DNA of 64,000 nt from Blastomyces gilchristii SLH14081 (Eukaryota > Ascomycota > Eurotiomycetes > Onygenales > Ajellomycetaceae), in NCBI RefSeq assembly GCF_000003855.2, contig NW_003101678.1:4056017-4120016 (forward strand). Reading direction: 5' to 3'. Shown in pieces: positions 48,391 to 59,328 of the stretch. The translations under genes and the position numbers were made by a program. Position 1 is the first letter of the stretch; each line of letters starts with the position of its first letter. Below the pieces are notes generated by a model, which saw nothing but the letters and a program-made list of their open reading frames with translations, ran no database searches and was not told where the DNA came from.

Positions 48391-48784
48391 GTATATCAGA
48401 GAAGTGTAGTTTTCATGAGAAAGTGAAGAATAAACTTGCACAAGAATGTATTTAGTTATTTCATGAGTGTTATCAATAATCATTACCAAATTCTGATTAT
48501 ATAAGCAATCACTGAATGAACTGAATGAGACTGATTTTAATCTTCAGTCTCAGTCTTATTCTGATTTTGAAAGAATGATCATCTTTCACAGTTTATTCTG
48601 AGAAATTACTCTCATTTCACTGTTCTTGAATTAAATCTGGTCATTTTTCATGCTATTTCTCTCAGAAATGGTTCATTTTCAGATTTTTTTGAGGCTTGGT
48701 CCTGGTGGGACTCACGCCAAGAAATGTATGAGACCAGACCAAATGGGATCAAATGTGAAATTCATGGTCCCGCCGGCCAGTCTA

Positions 48785-49095
48785 GTCATAACTACTGTCT
48801 TAACACACTATCAGAGATTTATAATATATTTCACACAAGCTTGCTCTGCTGCACTATCACTGATCTATTCTCTTCTCAACTGACTTCTGACTGACAGTTA
48901 TCAGACATCATAGAAGAAGATAATAAGCTTGAGTGAGAGATTGAGAATATTCTTGATGAGAGACTCTGCAGCTGCAGTCAGCAATATCTTGTGAAATGAA
49001 TCAGCTATAATTAACTGACCTGAACTTCAAGTTCTGCATTATCTGAAACAGTGATTCTTGACTGATGAGAACTGCTTCTGAAAGAAGAAGACTAA
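48785..49095 (+). mobile_element. Gypsy-1 copy b, segment between hAT IV and 3' LTR
   Basis: Matches the reverse complement of 9802-10130 (copy a) and 53558-53825 (copy c). Non-motif C-terminal tail of the polyprotein, ending in the purine-rich tract before the LTR. Confidence 0.88.
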
Positions 49096-49426
49096 TGTAG
49101 CAGACTGCATCTGATCAATTATATAGACTATTTCATTACACTTCATAGATTCTTCTGCTTCACTTCATAGATTCTTTCATTTCACTATTGAACATGTATG
49201 TCTCAATTCTCAGTCATTCTCAATCATCAATTCTCAGCCGTTATAAACATGTATAGATTCTTCTGCTCTAAAGCTTCACTGTGTACACTATTACATACAT
49301 GTATAAATATTCACTCTGATTGCTGATTTCTACACTTTCTCTTTCTTTTCCTTCTTTAATGTTTTTCTCTTTGTTATATAAGACTTATCAATATCATACC
49401 GATCTATTCGGCGTAGGCCTCTTACA
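49096..49426 (+). repeat. Gypsy-1 copy b 3' LTR (331 bp)
   Basis: TGTAGCAGACTGCATCTG..GGCCTCTTACA followed by cacac (49427-49431), the duplicate of 30482-30486. The 5' part has lost the CpG sites kept by the 5' LTR, while the 3' part keeps some (ccgatctattcggcg). Confidence 0.93.
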
Positions 49427-49431
49427 CACAC

Positions 49432-50600
49432 ATTTATCAAATATTTAATTGCAATCAGAACTGATTATATCTGATTGAAATATAATGTCAAAGATTTCAT
49501 GTTTTTCAACAGACTTCTTACAGGGATTAGTAAAGGTTGATTATCTTTTATAAAGAATTGAATGAATGTAATAGAGAAGGATGAGAATACTAGAACACTC
49601 AAAGATAATTTCATAAAATTGTGTCAAGATATTCTTGTACAATTGTCAGTTACTGATGAACCTCTCATCTTCAATGAAAAGACCCCTGCAAATAATGCTC
49701 AAGATTTCAACAGAAAGAATAAAAAGAATAAGAAGAAGAAGAAGATCTCTGAGAACAAGAACAAAGATTTCACCAAGCTGGATAGAAAGGGTAATAATGC
49801 TATCAAAATGTGTTATCATTGTGAGAAGATTGGTCACATTCAAACAGATTACTTATTGAAATTTCCTGAAATACACTCTACTAGCTGCAGTAAGAATAAG
49901 GATAAGAATGAAACAGGCTCAGTATCAGTTTATAATATCATTAAGTAAGTATTTCATACAACAGAAACAGTCTATTCTACTGATCAAACTGGTAAAGATA
50001 CCTGGGTTCTGAACTCTGAATCTGATGCTCATGCTACATCTTGCAAGAATCTCATATCAATAGTGCTGCAGAAGGTTAATGTCATATTGAAGATCACTGA
50101 CAGATTGACAGCTCTCATAACAGCTATAGAGAAGATGAATATATCAGTTAAAGAAGTAAATCTGCTGCTGCAGAATGTTCACTACATTCTCAAGCTGAAG
50201 ATTAATCTTATAAGTTTTGAAAAGCTTATACATCAGAGCTATACATATAAGCAACTGATCTATGAGAACACTCATTCAATCTTGCTAACCTCTTCTGACA
50301 AGATGTTGAGTTTTACTGTTAAATTGAGTGATAAGAATATCTACATTCTGAAAAAACAATCAATAACTAGACACTTGATTCAATTTACAATGTCAAATGA
50401 TGAATTTGAATCTGTAAAAATTCTACAGTCTGCAGAGAAAAAAGATTCTCTACTAGCATTGTTCAATGAGAATATCAAGATTGTTGAACATACAATGTTA
50501 CAATGACATCAAAAGCTTAATCATCTCAATCTCACAGATATCACTAAATTAGCAGCAGATTTATGACTGAGAATGAGAATCAAGAATGACTGAGCTTTGC
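49432..50600 (+). pseudogene. Copia-1 gag C-terminus, protease and pre-integrase region
   Basis: Open frame 49562-49948 contains a Lys-rich stretch and a zinc knuckle CYHCEKIGHIQTDY (49811-49852), whose last Cys has become Tyr. Frame 50063-50506 contains NVHYILKLKINLISFEKL, the Copia 'VYYVPGLxxNLISVxxL' motif after the protease. It then reads into the GAG-pre-integrase H..HLN region (50505-50535). One TAA at 49946 and scattered TGA separate them. These are the longest residual frames of this element. Confidence 0.82.
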
Positions 50601-51260
50601 CATTCTGCAAAATCTATGTACAGGTAAAAATGACATATTCAACATTCACATCAATGAGAAGAACTGTCAAACCTGTGATGAGATTCTTTATGAATCTTGC
50701 AGGTGGTGACTGTACACTATATGATGAAATCAACCTCTCTACTTATGAAGGAGCTAATTATTGAATAAGTATTACAGATGATGTCACACACTATAGATAA
50801 ATTATTCTTATGACGTTAAAGAGTGAGATCACTGCATGTTTAATAATCTTTATTAACAGAATTGAGGTCACTACTCAATGTCAAATTGAGACTTTACACT
50901 GCGATGACAGAGATGAATTTAAAAGTGATAAATTAAAGATCTACTGTTAGTGAAAAGAAATCACATATAAGATCACTACATCTGATACATCACAGTTCAA
51001 CAGCTCTGCAGAACATGTCAATTGTATTGTAGATAAAAAGACAAGAAGCTTACTATTTAATAGCAGACTTGTAAGAGAACTTTGAGATGAAGCTATTTAA
51101 GTTACAATCATGATAATCAACATATCTCTAATATTAATGAAGATTTACAGATGTCAGAGAGAGACCTTATTATTCTCTTTTGAAGCTTGAACAGATGTTC
51201 AACCTTCTGCTCATTGAATACATAGATGAGAATGTAAGATATATAAGAAGAATCTGAAGA
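50600..51260 (+). pseudogene. Copia-1 integrase
   Basis: Zinc-binding end CKICVQ (50608-50625), then MRFFMNLAGGDCTLYDEI (50678-50730) and ITDDVTHYR (50770-50800), matching the first catalytic Asp block of Copia integrase (D..GP..S..G..YF....DD.SR). TLHCDDRDEF (50892-50922) matches the second Asp block. Stop codons are mostly TGA. Inactive. Confidence 0.75.
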
Positions 51261-51959
51261 TTATCAATAAGCTCACAGATAGAACTGACAGTAAGTAATG
51301 ATAATTAATTGAATATCAAGAACTGTATTAATATTGTATCTGAAACTCTGCAACCTAAAAGCTTGAGATTGTAAGAAATGTTGTTTTTAATGAAGAATTA
51401 GCTACAGAAGAAACACTGATGAATATTATTAAAGAAGTAGTCAAACTGTCAGAGGAATTGAATGTTCTTAATATTATTAAGAAATGATAACACTGCCTTC
51501 TAAGAAGACTTATGAAGAATAAACCTGATGTTTTAAAGATGCTTGCTGATAATGATATGAACAGCACACTGAAACTGACATATCTACTAGATGATGAGAC
51601 AGAACTTGTTAATAATGATATGAATAACTCTGTGAATAATAAAGATTCTGTACTCAGTGTTCTTAATAATCATCTGACCACACTGACAGAGGTCAAAAGA
51701 AGTCATGACTGAGAACATTGACATCAGACAATGAAGAAGAAAGTCAATACTTTTGAATAGAAGAAGATATATATTGTTGTTGAAAAGACTCTGAAAATAA
51801 ACATTCTTACAGATAAATAAGTGTACAATCAAAAATTGAATAACAAGAATGAAATTATTCACTTTAGAGCTCATAAAGTGATTAGAGAATTCCTACAATA
51901 ATAAGATATTTATTATAATAAGTCATATACAGCAGTGATGTCTGAATCTACATCACAGA

Positions 51960-53250
51960 GCTTATTCACTATATCAACAGCAAGAAGTTGAAAAGTCAGA
52001 TTGATTGACTATATATCTGTGTTTTTGAATGAGGTATTGTCTCAAAATAAGATGATATTTATGCAACTACTCACAGAGATCAAGCATGATTGAGATGAAT
52101 TAGTAGAGCTTGTATATCAGAGCTTATACAGAATAAAACAGACAGTAAGAATATAATATTTTCTTACAACAGAACACTTGATGAATCTAGAATTCAAGAT
52201 CTCATCTTACAATAGCAGATTTCTTTAGTATTCAATTTACAAGTGATTCTTGATACTATATATTGATGACTGTTGAATCACAGGATCTGAAGAGAGTGAA
52301 ATTGAGTGAATTTTGATAGAAATCAGAAACAGATTTGAGATAAAAGAAGTTAAACAGAATAAATCTTATCTGAGAATGAAGATTAAATACTGAGATGAAA
52401 ATCTAGTGATTACACAGAGCTGTTATATTGAAGAAATATTGAAAGATTTTTAAATGAATAAGATCAACCCTGCAGAGGCCTCAATGATGATAGATATATA
52501 ACTGAAATTTTCATCTGATGAGAATGATGAATTGAATGATGACTTTATAACTATAAGATATTATCAAGAATTGAAATCATTGCAGTATTTGATCTCAAGC
52601 AGCTGGTCAGATCTGGTATTCATGATCAACTATCTCTTACATTTTAACTCATATTCATACAAGGCATGTTAAGCAGTGTTGAAGCATGTTCTATGTTATG
52701 TTAAGAAGATGAAAAATCATGTCATATTATACAAGAAGAAGATAGAAGATGGCCTGAGTTCTGTGACATACTGCAATTCAGACTGAATAAGACCAGATCT
52801 TCAATACAAATTGACTATCAGCTACATTATATTGATTAATGAGTCATCAATCTCATGACAGTCACAGAGACAGACATCTATCATCAAATCAATCACAGAA
52901 GCTGAGTATATTGCAGCTAGTGAAACAGCTTGTGAGATAATCTGATTGAATGATATGTTATATGACATCAGGTTGATAAGTGATGAAAAAGTGAAAATAT
53001 ACTTGTATCTATGAGTTGATAATAAGGGAGCAATTGATCTAGTAAAGAGAAAATTCTTAACACAAAGATCATATTACATTGAGATTAGATATCATATTCT
53101 TCACAATTTGATTGAAAAAGGAGAAATCATGATAAAACATGTTGATTCTACAGTGAACATAGCTGATGAGCTCACTAAGTCACTGACAAAGTCTGTGTTT
53201 GAAGATTTTGTCAAAAGAATTAATTTAAAAGAGATCAGAAAGAAATGATT
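51960..53250 (+). pseudogene. Copia-1 reverse transcriptase and RNase H
   Basis: Blocks: LVELVYQSLYRIKQ (52100-52140) equals the conserved L.K.LYGLKQ; ILYIDDC (52253-52273) is the catalytic YxDD; EIKEVKQNKSYLRMKIKY near 52340-52390. RNase H: SITEAEYIAASETACEII (52887-52940), YLYL..VDNKGAIDLVK (53000-53048), KHVDSTVNIADELTKSL (53137-53190), the terminal motif of Copia polyproteins. Stops: TGA for Trp, several TAA/TAG. Ends near 53247 before the polypurine tract and LTR. Confidence 0.88.
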
Positions 53251-53453
53251 GAATAATAATAATAATGTAGTGAATCAGTAGATTTTGCATGTATTTCTTG
53301 ATTTTTACAGTTATTATCATACAGATATCTTTTCTAATAAGAAAATCAGAATTCAATTCATGTAATTAATTATTATTGTATTTTTGAAAGATTTGAGAAT
53401 AAGAAGAGCTCTGAGTGACTGCTTATTACAGGTCATAGTATAGTAAGAGAGAA

Positions 53454-53557
53454 TGTTAATGATTACTACATCTACTCTAGTTATATATTATCTCAACCTA
53501 TTTAGTGTAACTCATATAGATAGATTACATATAATATAATAACATTATTCTTCAAGA
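53454..53557 (+). repeat. Copia-1 3' LTR (104 bp)
   Basis: TGTTAATGATTACTACATC..TTCTTCAAGA, followed by ctttc, the target duplicate. All CpG sites present in the 5' LTR are TpG, CpA or TpA here. Confidence 0.9.
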
Positions 53558-54105
53558 CTTTCATACAAGCTTGCTTCATTATACTGTTATTAATCTGTTT
53601 TCTTCTCAACTGACATCTGACTGACAGCTGTCAGAGATCATAGCAGAAGATAATGAGCTAAAGTGAGAGATTGAGAATATTCTTGATAAGAGACTCTGCA
53701 GCTGCAGCTGATAATATCTTATAAAATGAGTCAGTCATGATTAATCAATCTGAACTCTGAGCTCTGTGTTATCTGAAACAGCAGTTCTTGACTGATGAGA
53801 ACTGCTTCTGAAAAGAAGAAGCTAATATGACAGACTGTACCTGATCAATTATATAGACTATTCTGTTATACTTCACAGATTTCTATCACTCTGATTCTCA
53901 GTCACTGATTCTCAGCTGAAAACCTATGAAACTTCTATTCTTTCACTCTGAAGTTTCACTATGTATATCACTGTGTACATGTATAAATATTCACTCTGAT
54001 TATCAATTCTCACACTTTCTCTTTCTTTCCTTCTCTAACATTTTTCACTTTGTTATATAAGATCTATAAATATTATACTGATCTATTCAGCGTAGACCTC
54101 TTACA
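53558..54105 (+). mobile_element. Gypsy-1 copy c, 3' segment with 3' LTR (53826-54105)
   Basis: Resumes copy c after Copia-1 at ctttcatacaagc. The LTR begins near 53826 (tatgacagactgtacctg) and ends cctcttaca at 54105. It is about 50 bp shorter than the 331-bp LTRs because of an internal deletion after ..gttatacttcacagat. This LTR is the left edge of the gene island. Confidence 0.88.
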
Positions 54106-54396
54106 CTGTTGAATAAATGAGTTCTTAACTTGAGAAATGCTCTCTGTCAACTCTCAATTGTTATCAGCATTTATATTTAATTATGTAATGATGATTTAAG
54201 CTCTGAAGCAAATTAATCAAGATGGATAATTGTGTCAATTACTTCAAGCGATTCATAAGAGTCCGATGGATCTCTGCTCAATGAAGGGGGGTAGAAAGAG
54301 ATCATGTGATATGAGTTCACTTCGCTAGCCTCAACTTCTGTGAAAGATATTAAATTAATAGAACCTAATCATTTTTATTTATAAGTATCTATTCAT
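54106..54396. other. Intergenic edge between repeats and gene island
   Basis: Composition shifts from mutated repeat to normal DNA around 54230-54350 (CpG sites at 54248, 54263 and 54323). No gene seen. Contains the 3' flank of the acyl-CoA synthetase pseudogene. Confidence 0.6.
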
Positions 54397-56482
54397 TCAT
54401 ATCTTCACCCCTCTTGTTGCAAGGGCCTTTTTCAAAGCTCTCAGCTTCACTCTCTTAATTTTCCCACTGATTGTCTTGAGTAAGAAACTAGGTTCTACAA
54501 ACTGTATCTGTTGAGAGTACTTGTACGGAGCAGTTTCCTTTTTACAAAACTTCTGAATCTCAGCAATCAGGGAATCGGGATTCTGTAACTTAAACTCTTC
54601 TTGCAAAACAATGAAGGCTTTGACAACCTTCACACGATCAGGGTCTGGGGATGCCATCACAGCGGATTCAATGACTGCGGCATGCTTCTTCAGCACAGAC
54701 TCAACTTCAAATGGACCTGGGAAATGGTTAGCTTCAAGCCTTTTTTTTTTCCCCCACTCTCCAGGAGCGTCACAACTTACCGATTCTATACTCGGATGAG
54801 TTTATAACATCATCCGATTAACTAACAAACCAAAGGTATTCATCTTCATCTTTATAAGCTCTATCTCCAGTGAGATACCAGGAACAGCTTCTTCCTTGCT
54901 GCTGGGGCAACATAACCTTTCTATCCGGACTCATATAGCTGGAAAAGACATTAATGGTTCTAGCTCCAGAGCTGGTAGTCGTTGCAATGGCAATTTTGCC
55001 CTCCTCGAACGGTGGTGATTCATCGCCTTTCTCATTCACATCAGTCAAGGGCACACCAGGCACGGGGAGACCCATTGAGCTGTACTTGATCTTACCCCCT
55101 TTCAAATTTCCGCAAACCAGAGTAGTTTCAGTCTAATCGTACCCATCGCGGATTTCTATGCCACTCATTTCATTTCAGATGCGAATTACCTCGTCATTCA
55201 GTGGCTCTCCTGCGCTGACACATTGCTTCAACGCCATTGCAGGCCTTTGAGAGAAATACTTACGCCTTGCAGGTAGCACAAACTGCCGATAAGCGGTGGG
55301 AGGGGAGCAGAGAGTAGTAATGGGATATCATGTAGATTACCAAGAGCACTCTCAGCATTGAAGGCCTGACAGTCTCCTGCACGAACAGGGCTGCGCCGCA
55401 ACCCCAAGCACCGAACCATGCCCATGCTGCCTTCGCCCAGCCTAGTAGGATTGAATTAGATTAGATGATAGTTATACCTCTCATAGAAGGTATGCAAATA
55501 GCTTTATTGCTGAAAATTCGCTATGTCTAGGATATCCGTACCTTATTCAGAAAGATTCTAGTATAGCTTTCCAGGTTCCAACCCAAGCCACAGGCTGCTG
55601 GTCAAAACATGTGCTTAGAAAGAGAGTTAGTGTCACTGCTACATATCCCAGAAATATGAAAAGATGGCTAACCTAGAGGGTAAGAAACCTGATCATGAAG
55701 GACCATTTTCGGCATGCCTGTTGTGCCTGTTTTAGGAAGGTTAGTCCGCTTGGCCTAATATTCTTTGCAAAGATTTTTGAGTCAAACAGTGTAAGTTAAC
55801 GTACCAGACGTAAAGTAAATGACGGAAGGGTCCGACCACTTAGTTTTCGGCAATACATCTTTGAAAACAGCGTTTTTCGGTGTCCTACTCTCTAGTTCAG
55901 CAGAATATTGAAGTCCACCCTCAAGCGGTGAGCCTGTTGCTTGAATGACTGTTCGAATATCGGGTCACTCGCGTTGGATAGTCTTGAACTTGGAGATGCT
56001 GACAGTATCTCCGACGAATATTGAAGCCTTGGATGCCTCCGCGCGATACTTGATGTCATGTGCGACCGCCAATACTGGACATGGACAGACCACAACGCCA
56101 ATGCCAATCGCAGCGGTTGCAATTTCCCACCTATAAAGTCTATCAATATATAATATTCATAAAACCAAAGGATTCTCAATGCACCATATGTGCCCCTAAA
56201 GATGGTCAAGGTAAACGCATCACTCACCATGCTGGTACTCGAGGGAACACGATGATCATTCGATCCCCCCTTCGAGCTCCAAGTCGAACTAACAACCCAG
56301 CTACACGGTTTGACTAACGTGAGAAATATGCGAAATCAAGAGAGAGGATTTTTGCCGTGTTGGTCAACCCAAAGCATTGCTTGAGGCGACGGTGACAGTG
56401 CCGCCCATTTATCAACGACATCGTACGCGAAGTTGAAGTATTCAGGACATGGAGGGAGCTCTTTCGGTACATGTAACGCCAT
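54397..56482 (-). pseudogene. Acyl-CoA synthetase (AMP-forming, medium-chain/ACSM-like) pseudogene
   Basis: Six exons on the minus strand: 56482-56228, 56130-55805, 55726-55673, 55613-55542, 55441-54781, 54716-54397. All five introns (59-100 nt) keep GT..AG ends. Start MALHVPKELPPCPEYFNFAY. Marks of the family: YFTSG|TTGMPKMV (P-loop, across the intron 55727-55804), SAGEPLNDEV and a degenerate GYGQTETT motif, WYLTGDRAYKDED (the ATP/adenylate-binding TGD), and a C-terminal KTISGKIKR with the catalytic Lys. About 562 residues, as expected for the family. Three 1-nt frameshifts (end of exon 1 coding at NPLS; after LFV and after DIP in exon 5) and seven nonsense codons (for example TGG to TAG in LY-W-NLSE, CAG to TAG in the QTETT motif). 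It would activate a medium-chain carboxylate to its CoA thioester. Now dead. Confidence 0.9.
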
Positions 56483-57456
56483 GGTATTTGACTTATTTGC
56501 GTAGGAGTTAGTTACAGTTTTCGGTCTGTGCAATTAGTTAGTTAACCGCCTGCGGCAATCGTGAGGTCGCTCCTGGGCAGCCCCTATTACTTATTTCCAA
56601 CCACAAACTGTTTCTTTTCCATCCAACAACCGAAATAACGAACCTACTACAATTTGCAAAAGTGTCATTATCTTTGGAGCTTAGCTATCTGGCCGGCTCG
56701 GGATAATATTAATGAAAACAGCATCTGGTGAATGCTGAAGCGCAGATCTATCGATCTATGGATGGTTTAGATAAAAATTTTGTGATCAGTAAGCCCTCAA
56801 TGCTAGTTATAAGGCCCCAGTGCATGATCTTCCTAAACCCCGCAAGTACTTTCAAAAATTGTTCAACAAGGATTATGAGAGACTGCAGTTAATTTTGGCG
56901 GAGATTGTTCGGATTTTGTTTAGTTATTTATTATTTAAATCTTGCCTCGCCTCTCCGGCTCTAAAACGCGGAGATCTTAAGATATGCTGAGGAGCGTTTG
57001 AGTGAAAAGGCCATCAGATACTCGAATGCAAAAATGAAAGGAAAGAGTAGGTGTAGTAACTATGGGATTTGATATCCTCCCATCATAAATAGGATCAATC
57101 TCGCCCAAGCAGGCCCTCACAAGTAATAATTCGACACACCCCCTTTCAGTGCTAGATTCTATGCGTGGATCGATTGATTGCATATGTTTAGTGAACACAT
57201 TCAGAGACGAGAATGAGAAAGTATAAGAACAATTGCACGATGGCTTCCCGGTGGCAGACCTAGCCGTTTATCTCAGTGGTGACAATACTAATGAAGCTTT
57301 TCAGAAGTGTGGCGGTTTCATTTTACACCGCTTTCCCCGCGCACCAATGGGTAACTAGTTAAATTGCGGCAGAATAATGTGCATGAATTTGTTCTTCTTT
57401 TTCCCCCGGCCAACAAACCCCGCAAAATAATAAAGAATTGCGACCTTATTCCAAAA
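56483..57456. promoter_or_regulatory. Divergent intergenic region, includes ADE13 promoter
   Basis: About 970 bp between the start codons of the pseudogene and ADE13. Normal composition with many CpG sites. Pyrimidine-rich stretches precede ADE13 (ttcttctttttccccc at 57390). I could not identify a specific operator. The open frames here (for example minus 57198-56977) show no motif. Confidence 0.6.
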
Positions 57457-59165
57457 ATGGCTGAAAACGATACATATCAGACCCCGCTGGCTTCGCGGTA
57501 TGCAAGTAAGTGACACTTAATTCGAGGCGAATTGGTTTGTGTCAACTAAGCCATGGTGGTATATAACGACAGGCAAGGAGATGAAAACCATCTTCTCCGC
57601 CCGAACTCGATCAACGACATGGCGGAAACTGTGGATTTGGCTCGCGGAAGCCGAGAAGGAATTGGGAATCGATATTTCGGATGAAGCTATTGCTCAGATG
57701 AAGGCAAATGTGGTCATGACGGACAAATGCTTCAAGGTCGCGGCGGAGGAGGAAAAGCGGCGGAGGCATGACGTTATGGCCCATGTCTACGTATGTACAT
57801 TACATTTATTGCTGCGCTTACTCGCTATCTTAGATGGCTACACGGCCCTGTATGGGCTTGGTCAGATATTCCAAGATCTATGATACTAATTGGGGATTTT
57901 ATCTTAGGCATTTGGTCAAGTCGCCCCGGCCGCCGAGGGAATCATCCATCTGGGCGCCACTTCTTGTTATTGCACAGATAACGGTGACCTGATAAGTATT
58001 CGTGACGCTCTCGACCTTGTACTTCCCAAGCTTGCAACAGTGATCCACAAGCTGTCCCAATTCGCGCTGGAATACAAGGATATGCCCACCCTTGGCTATA
58101 CCCATTATCAGCCCGCTCAGCTCATCACCGTCGGACGCCGTGCTGCTCAGTGGGTGCAAGATCTGCTCATGGATCTCGAAGATATCGAGCGCACGCGGAA
58201 CGACCTCCGATTCCGCGGTGCCCAGGGAACCACTGGAACGCAAGCCAGCTTTATGGAAGTCTTCAACAATGACAGGGCAAAAATCGACAAGCTCAACGAA
58301 ATCATTTGCGCCAAGGCGGGATTTCCATCCTGCTACCCGATTTCTACACAGACCTATTCCCGCAAGGTCGATTTGCGTGTAGCCAACGCTCTCTCTGCAC
58401 TGGGAACTACAGTTCAGAGAATCACTGGGGATATTAGACATCTTGCTGCGCAGAAGGAAATGGAAGAACCGTTCGAGAAAGACCAAATCGGATCGTCCGC
58501 CATGGCATACAAGCGGAATCCTATGCGTTGCGAACGCATCGCCAGTCTGGGACGGCACTTGGCAAATCTCAATAAGAATGCTGCGGATACCTATGCGCAG
58601 CAATGGTTCGAGCGCACCCTCGATGACAGCGCGATTCGTCGTATCACTATTCCCGAAATGTTCCTAAGCGCGGACTCAATCCTGATGGCCATGGACAATG
58701 TAGTGTCCGGCATTGTTGTCTATCCAGCACGGATCCATAGCCGCCTGATGGAAGGTGTGTAACATAACAATTTCTTGCCCAAGGATGATCTAGTACCTGG
58801 ATAACAGCGCTAACAGAAATGTAGAACTACCTTTCATGGCAACCGAAACCATCATGATGAAGATGGTGTCGCTTGGAAGATCACGACAGGACGCCCATGA
58901 GGAAATCCGGGTGTTGTCCCATCAAGCGAGCGACATAGTCAAGAATAAGGGCAGAAGAAACGACTTAATTGACAGAATTAAGAAGTCAGAGTTCTTTGCC
59001 CCAGTGGCTGGGGAGGTTGACCAGCTATTGGATCCGATGAACTTCATTGGAAGATGCCCGGAGCAGGTTGAGAACTTCTGTGGTCTGGGAGGAGAAGTGC
59101 AGAAGGCACTGGAGCCCTATAAGGCAAACATTGATCCGAGCAAAGTATCTGAACTTTCTGTCTAA
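57457..59165 (+). CDS. ADE13: Adenylosuccinate lyase (484 aa, four exons)
   Basis: Two steps of purine synthesis: SAICAR to AICAR plus fumarate, and adenylosuccinate to AMP plus fumarate; cytosolic homotetramer (family knowledge). Exons 57457-57505, 57573-57790, 57908-58754, 58825-59165. Introns are 67, 117 and 70 nt with gtaagt, gtatgt and gtgtgt donors and ag acceptors; the sum is 485 codons including TAA. Start [20 protein letters not shown] matches the usual N-terminus. Seen motifs: [10 protein letters not shown] (105-114), YTHYQPAQ with catalytic His155, and the fumarate-lyase signature [11 protein letters not shown] (284-294) with the catalytic Ser on the mobile loop. No stops, normal TGG usage, CpG-rich. 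It is the only intact protein gene in the window, between two mutated repeat blocks. The antisense 234-codon frame over exon 3 is a shadow. Confidence 0.97.
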
Positions 59166-59328
59166 TTGATTACTGATGTGGGTGTTTTTTGCTCTGGTCT
59201 AATGTTCCTAAGACCTACATCTGAAAAAGGTATATCTAAAAGTATATATATGTATACTTATACATATATATGAAGAAATGCTATTTATGAGGCGTTATCT
59301 CCCAGCCGAACGGGTTCGCTCTTACCTA
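59166..59328. other. ADE13 3' flank
   Basis: Normal composition up to about 59220, then a tatata run (59240-59270) and a GC-richer patch (59285-59325) that may still belong to the repeat that follows. No gene. Confidence 0.6.

Larger units (their letters stand above)
43017..48784 (+). mobile_element. hAT transposon copy IV, full length (5.77 kb), best-preserved transposase
   Basis: Ends TAGACTGACTGTG..GGCCGGCCAGTCTA-type inverted repeats (the last 10 bp, GGCCAGTCTA, complement TAGACTGRCC). Target duplication gttataac (43009-43016) / gtcataac (48785-48792) differs by one C/T transition. Inserted in Gypsy-1 copy b in a sequence present uninterrupted at 29390-29405. Order: 5' subterminal region, A-rich tract, microsatellite, accessory ORF, transposase, 3' subterminal region with repeated GAGACCAGACCAAATGG-type motifs. 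Confidence 0.96.
30487..49426 (+). mobile_element. Gypsy-1 copy b, complete but split by Gypsy-2 and hAT copy IV
   Basis: Two 331-bp LTRs with a perfect 5-bp target duplication cacac, inserted in Copia-1. Own sequence: 30487-35363, 42758-43016 and 48785-49426, about 5.8 kb. Plus-strand order is gag with a CCHC knuckle, protease, reverse transcriptase, RNase H, integrase, then LTR: the Ty3/Gypsy order. Gypsy-2 hit the integrase region and hAT copy IV the region after it. A purine-rich stretch (ctgaaagaagaagactaa) ends at 49095, before the 3' LTR. Confidence 0.95.
29442..53557 (+). mobile_element. Copia-1 (Ty1/Copia LTR retrotransposon), split by Gypsy-1 copy b
   Basis: 104-bp LTRs bound the element with a 5-bp duplication ctttc. 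Its own sequence is 29442-30486 plus 49427/49432-53557, about 5.2 kb once nested elements are removed. Order on the plus strand: gag with a zinc knuckle (49811-49852), protease/pre-integrase (50063-50600), integrase (50600-51260), reverse transcriptase (51960-52500), RNase H (52500-53250). Integrase before reverse transcriptase is diagnostic of Copia. A purine tract (agtaagagagaa) precedes the 3' LTR. Confidence 0.92.

Noticed and set aside
54397..56482. Functional acyl-CoA synthetase explained by extra introns
   Set aside because: The frameshifts and stops fall inside conserved blocks (for example before NLSE and inside QTETT) where no splice sites would restore the family motif.
57899..58603. 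234-codon open frame on the minus strand
   Set aside because: Lies wholly over ADE13 exon 3, without motifs. Antisense shadow of a CpG-rich coding exon.
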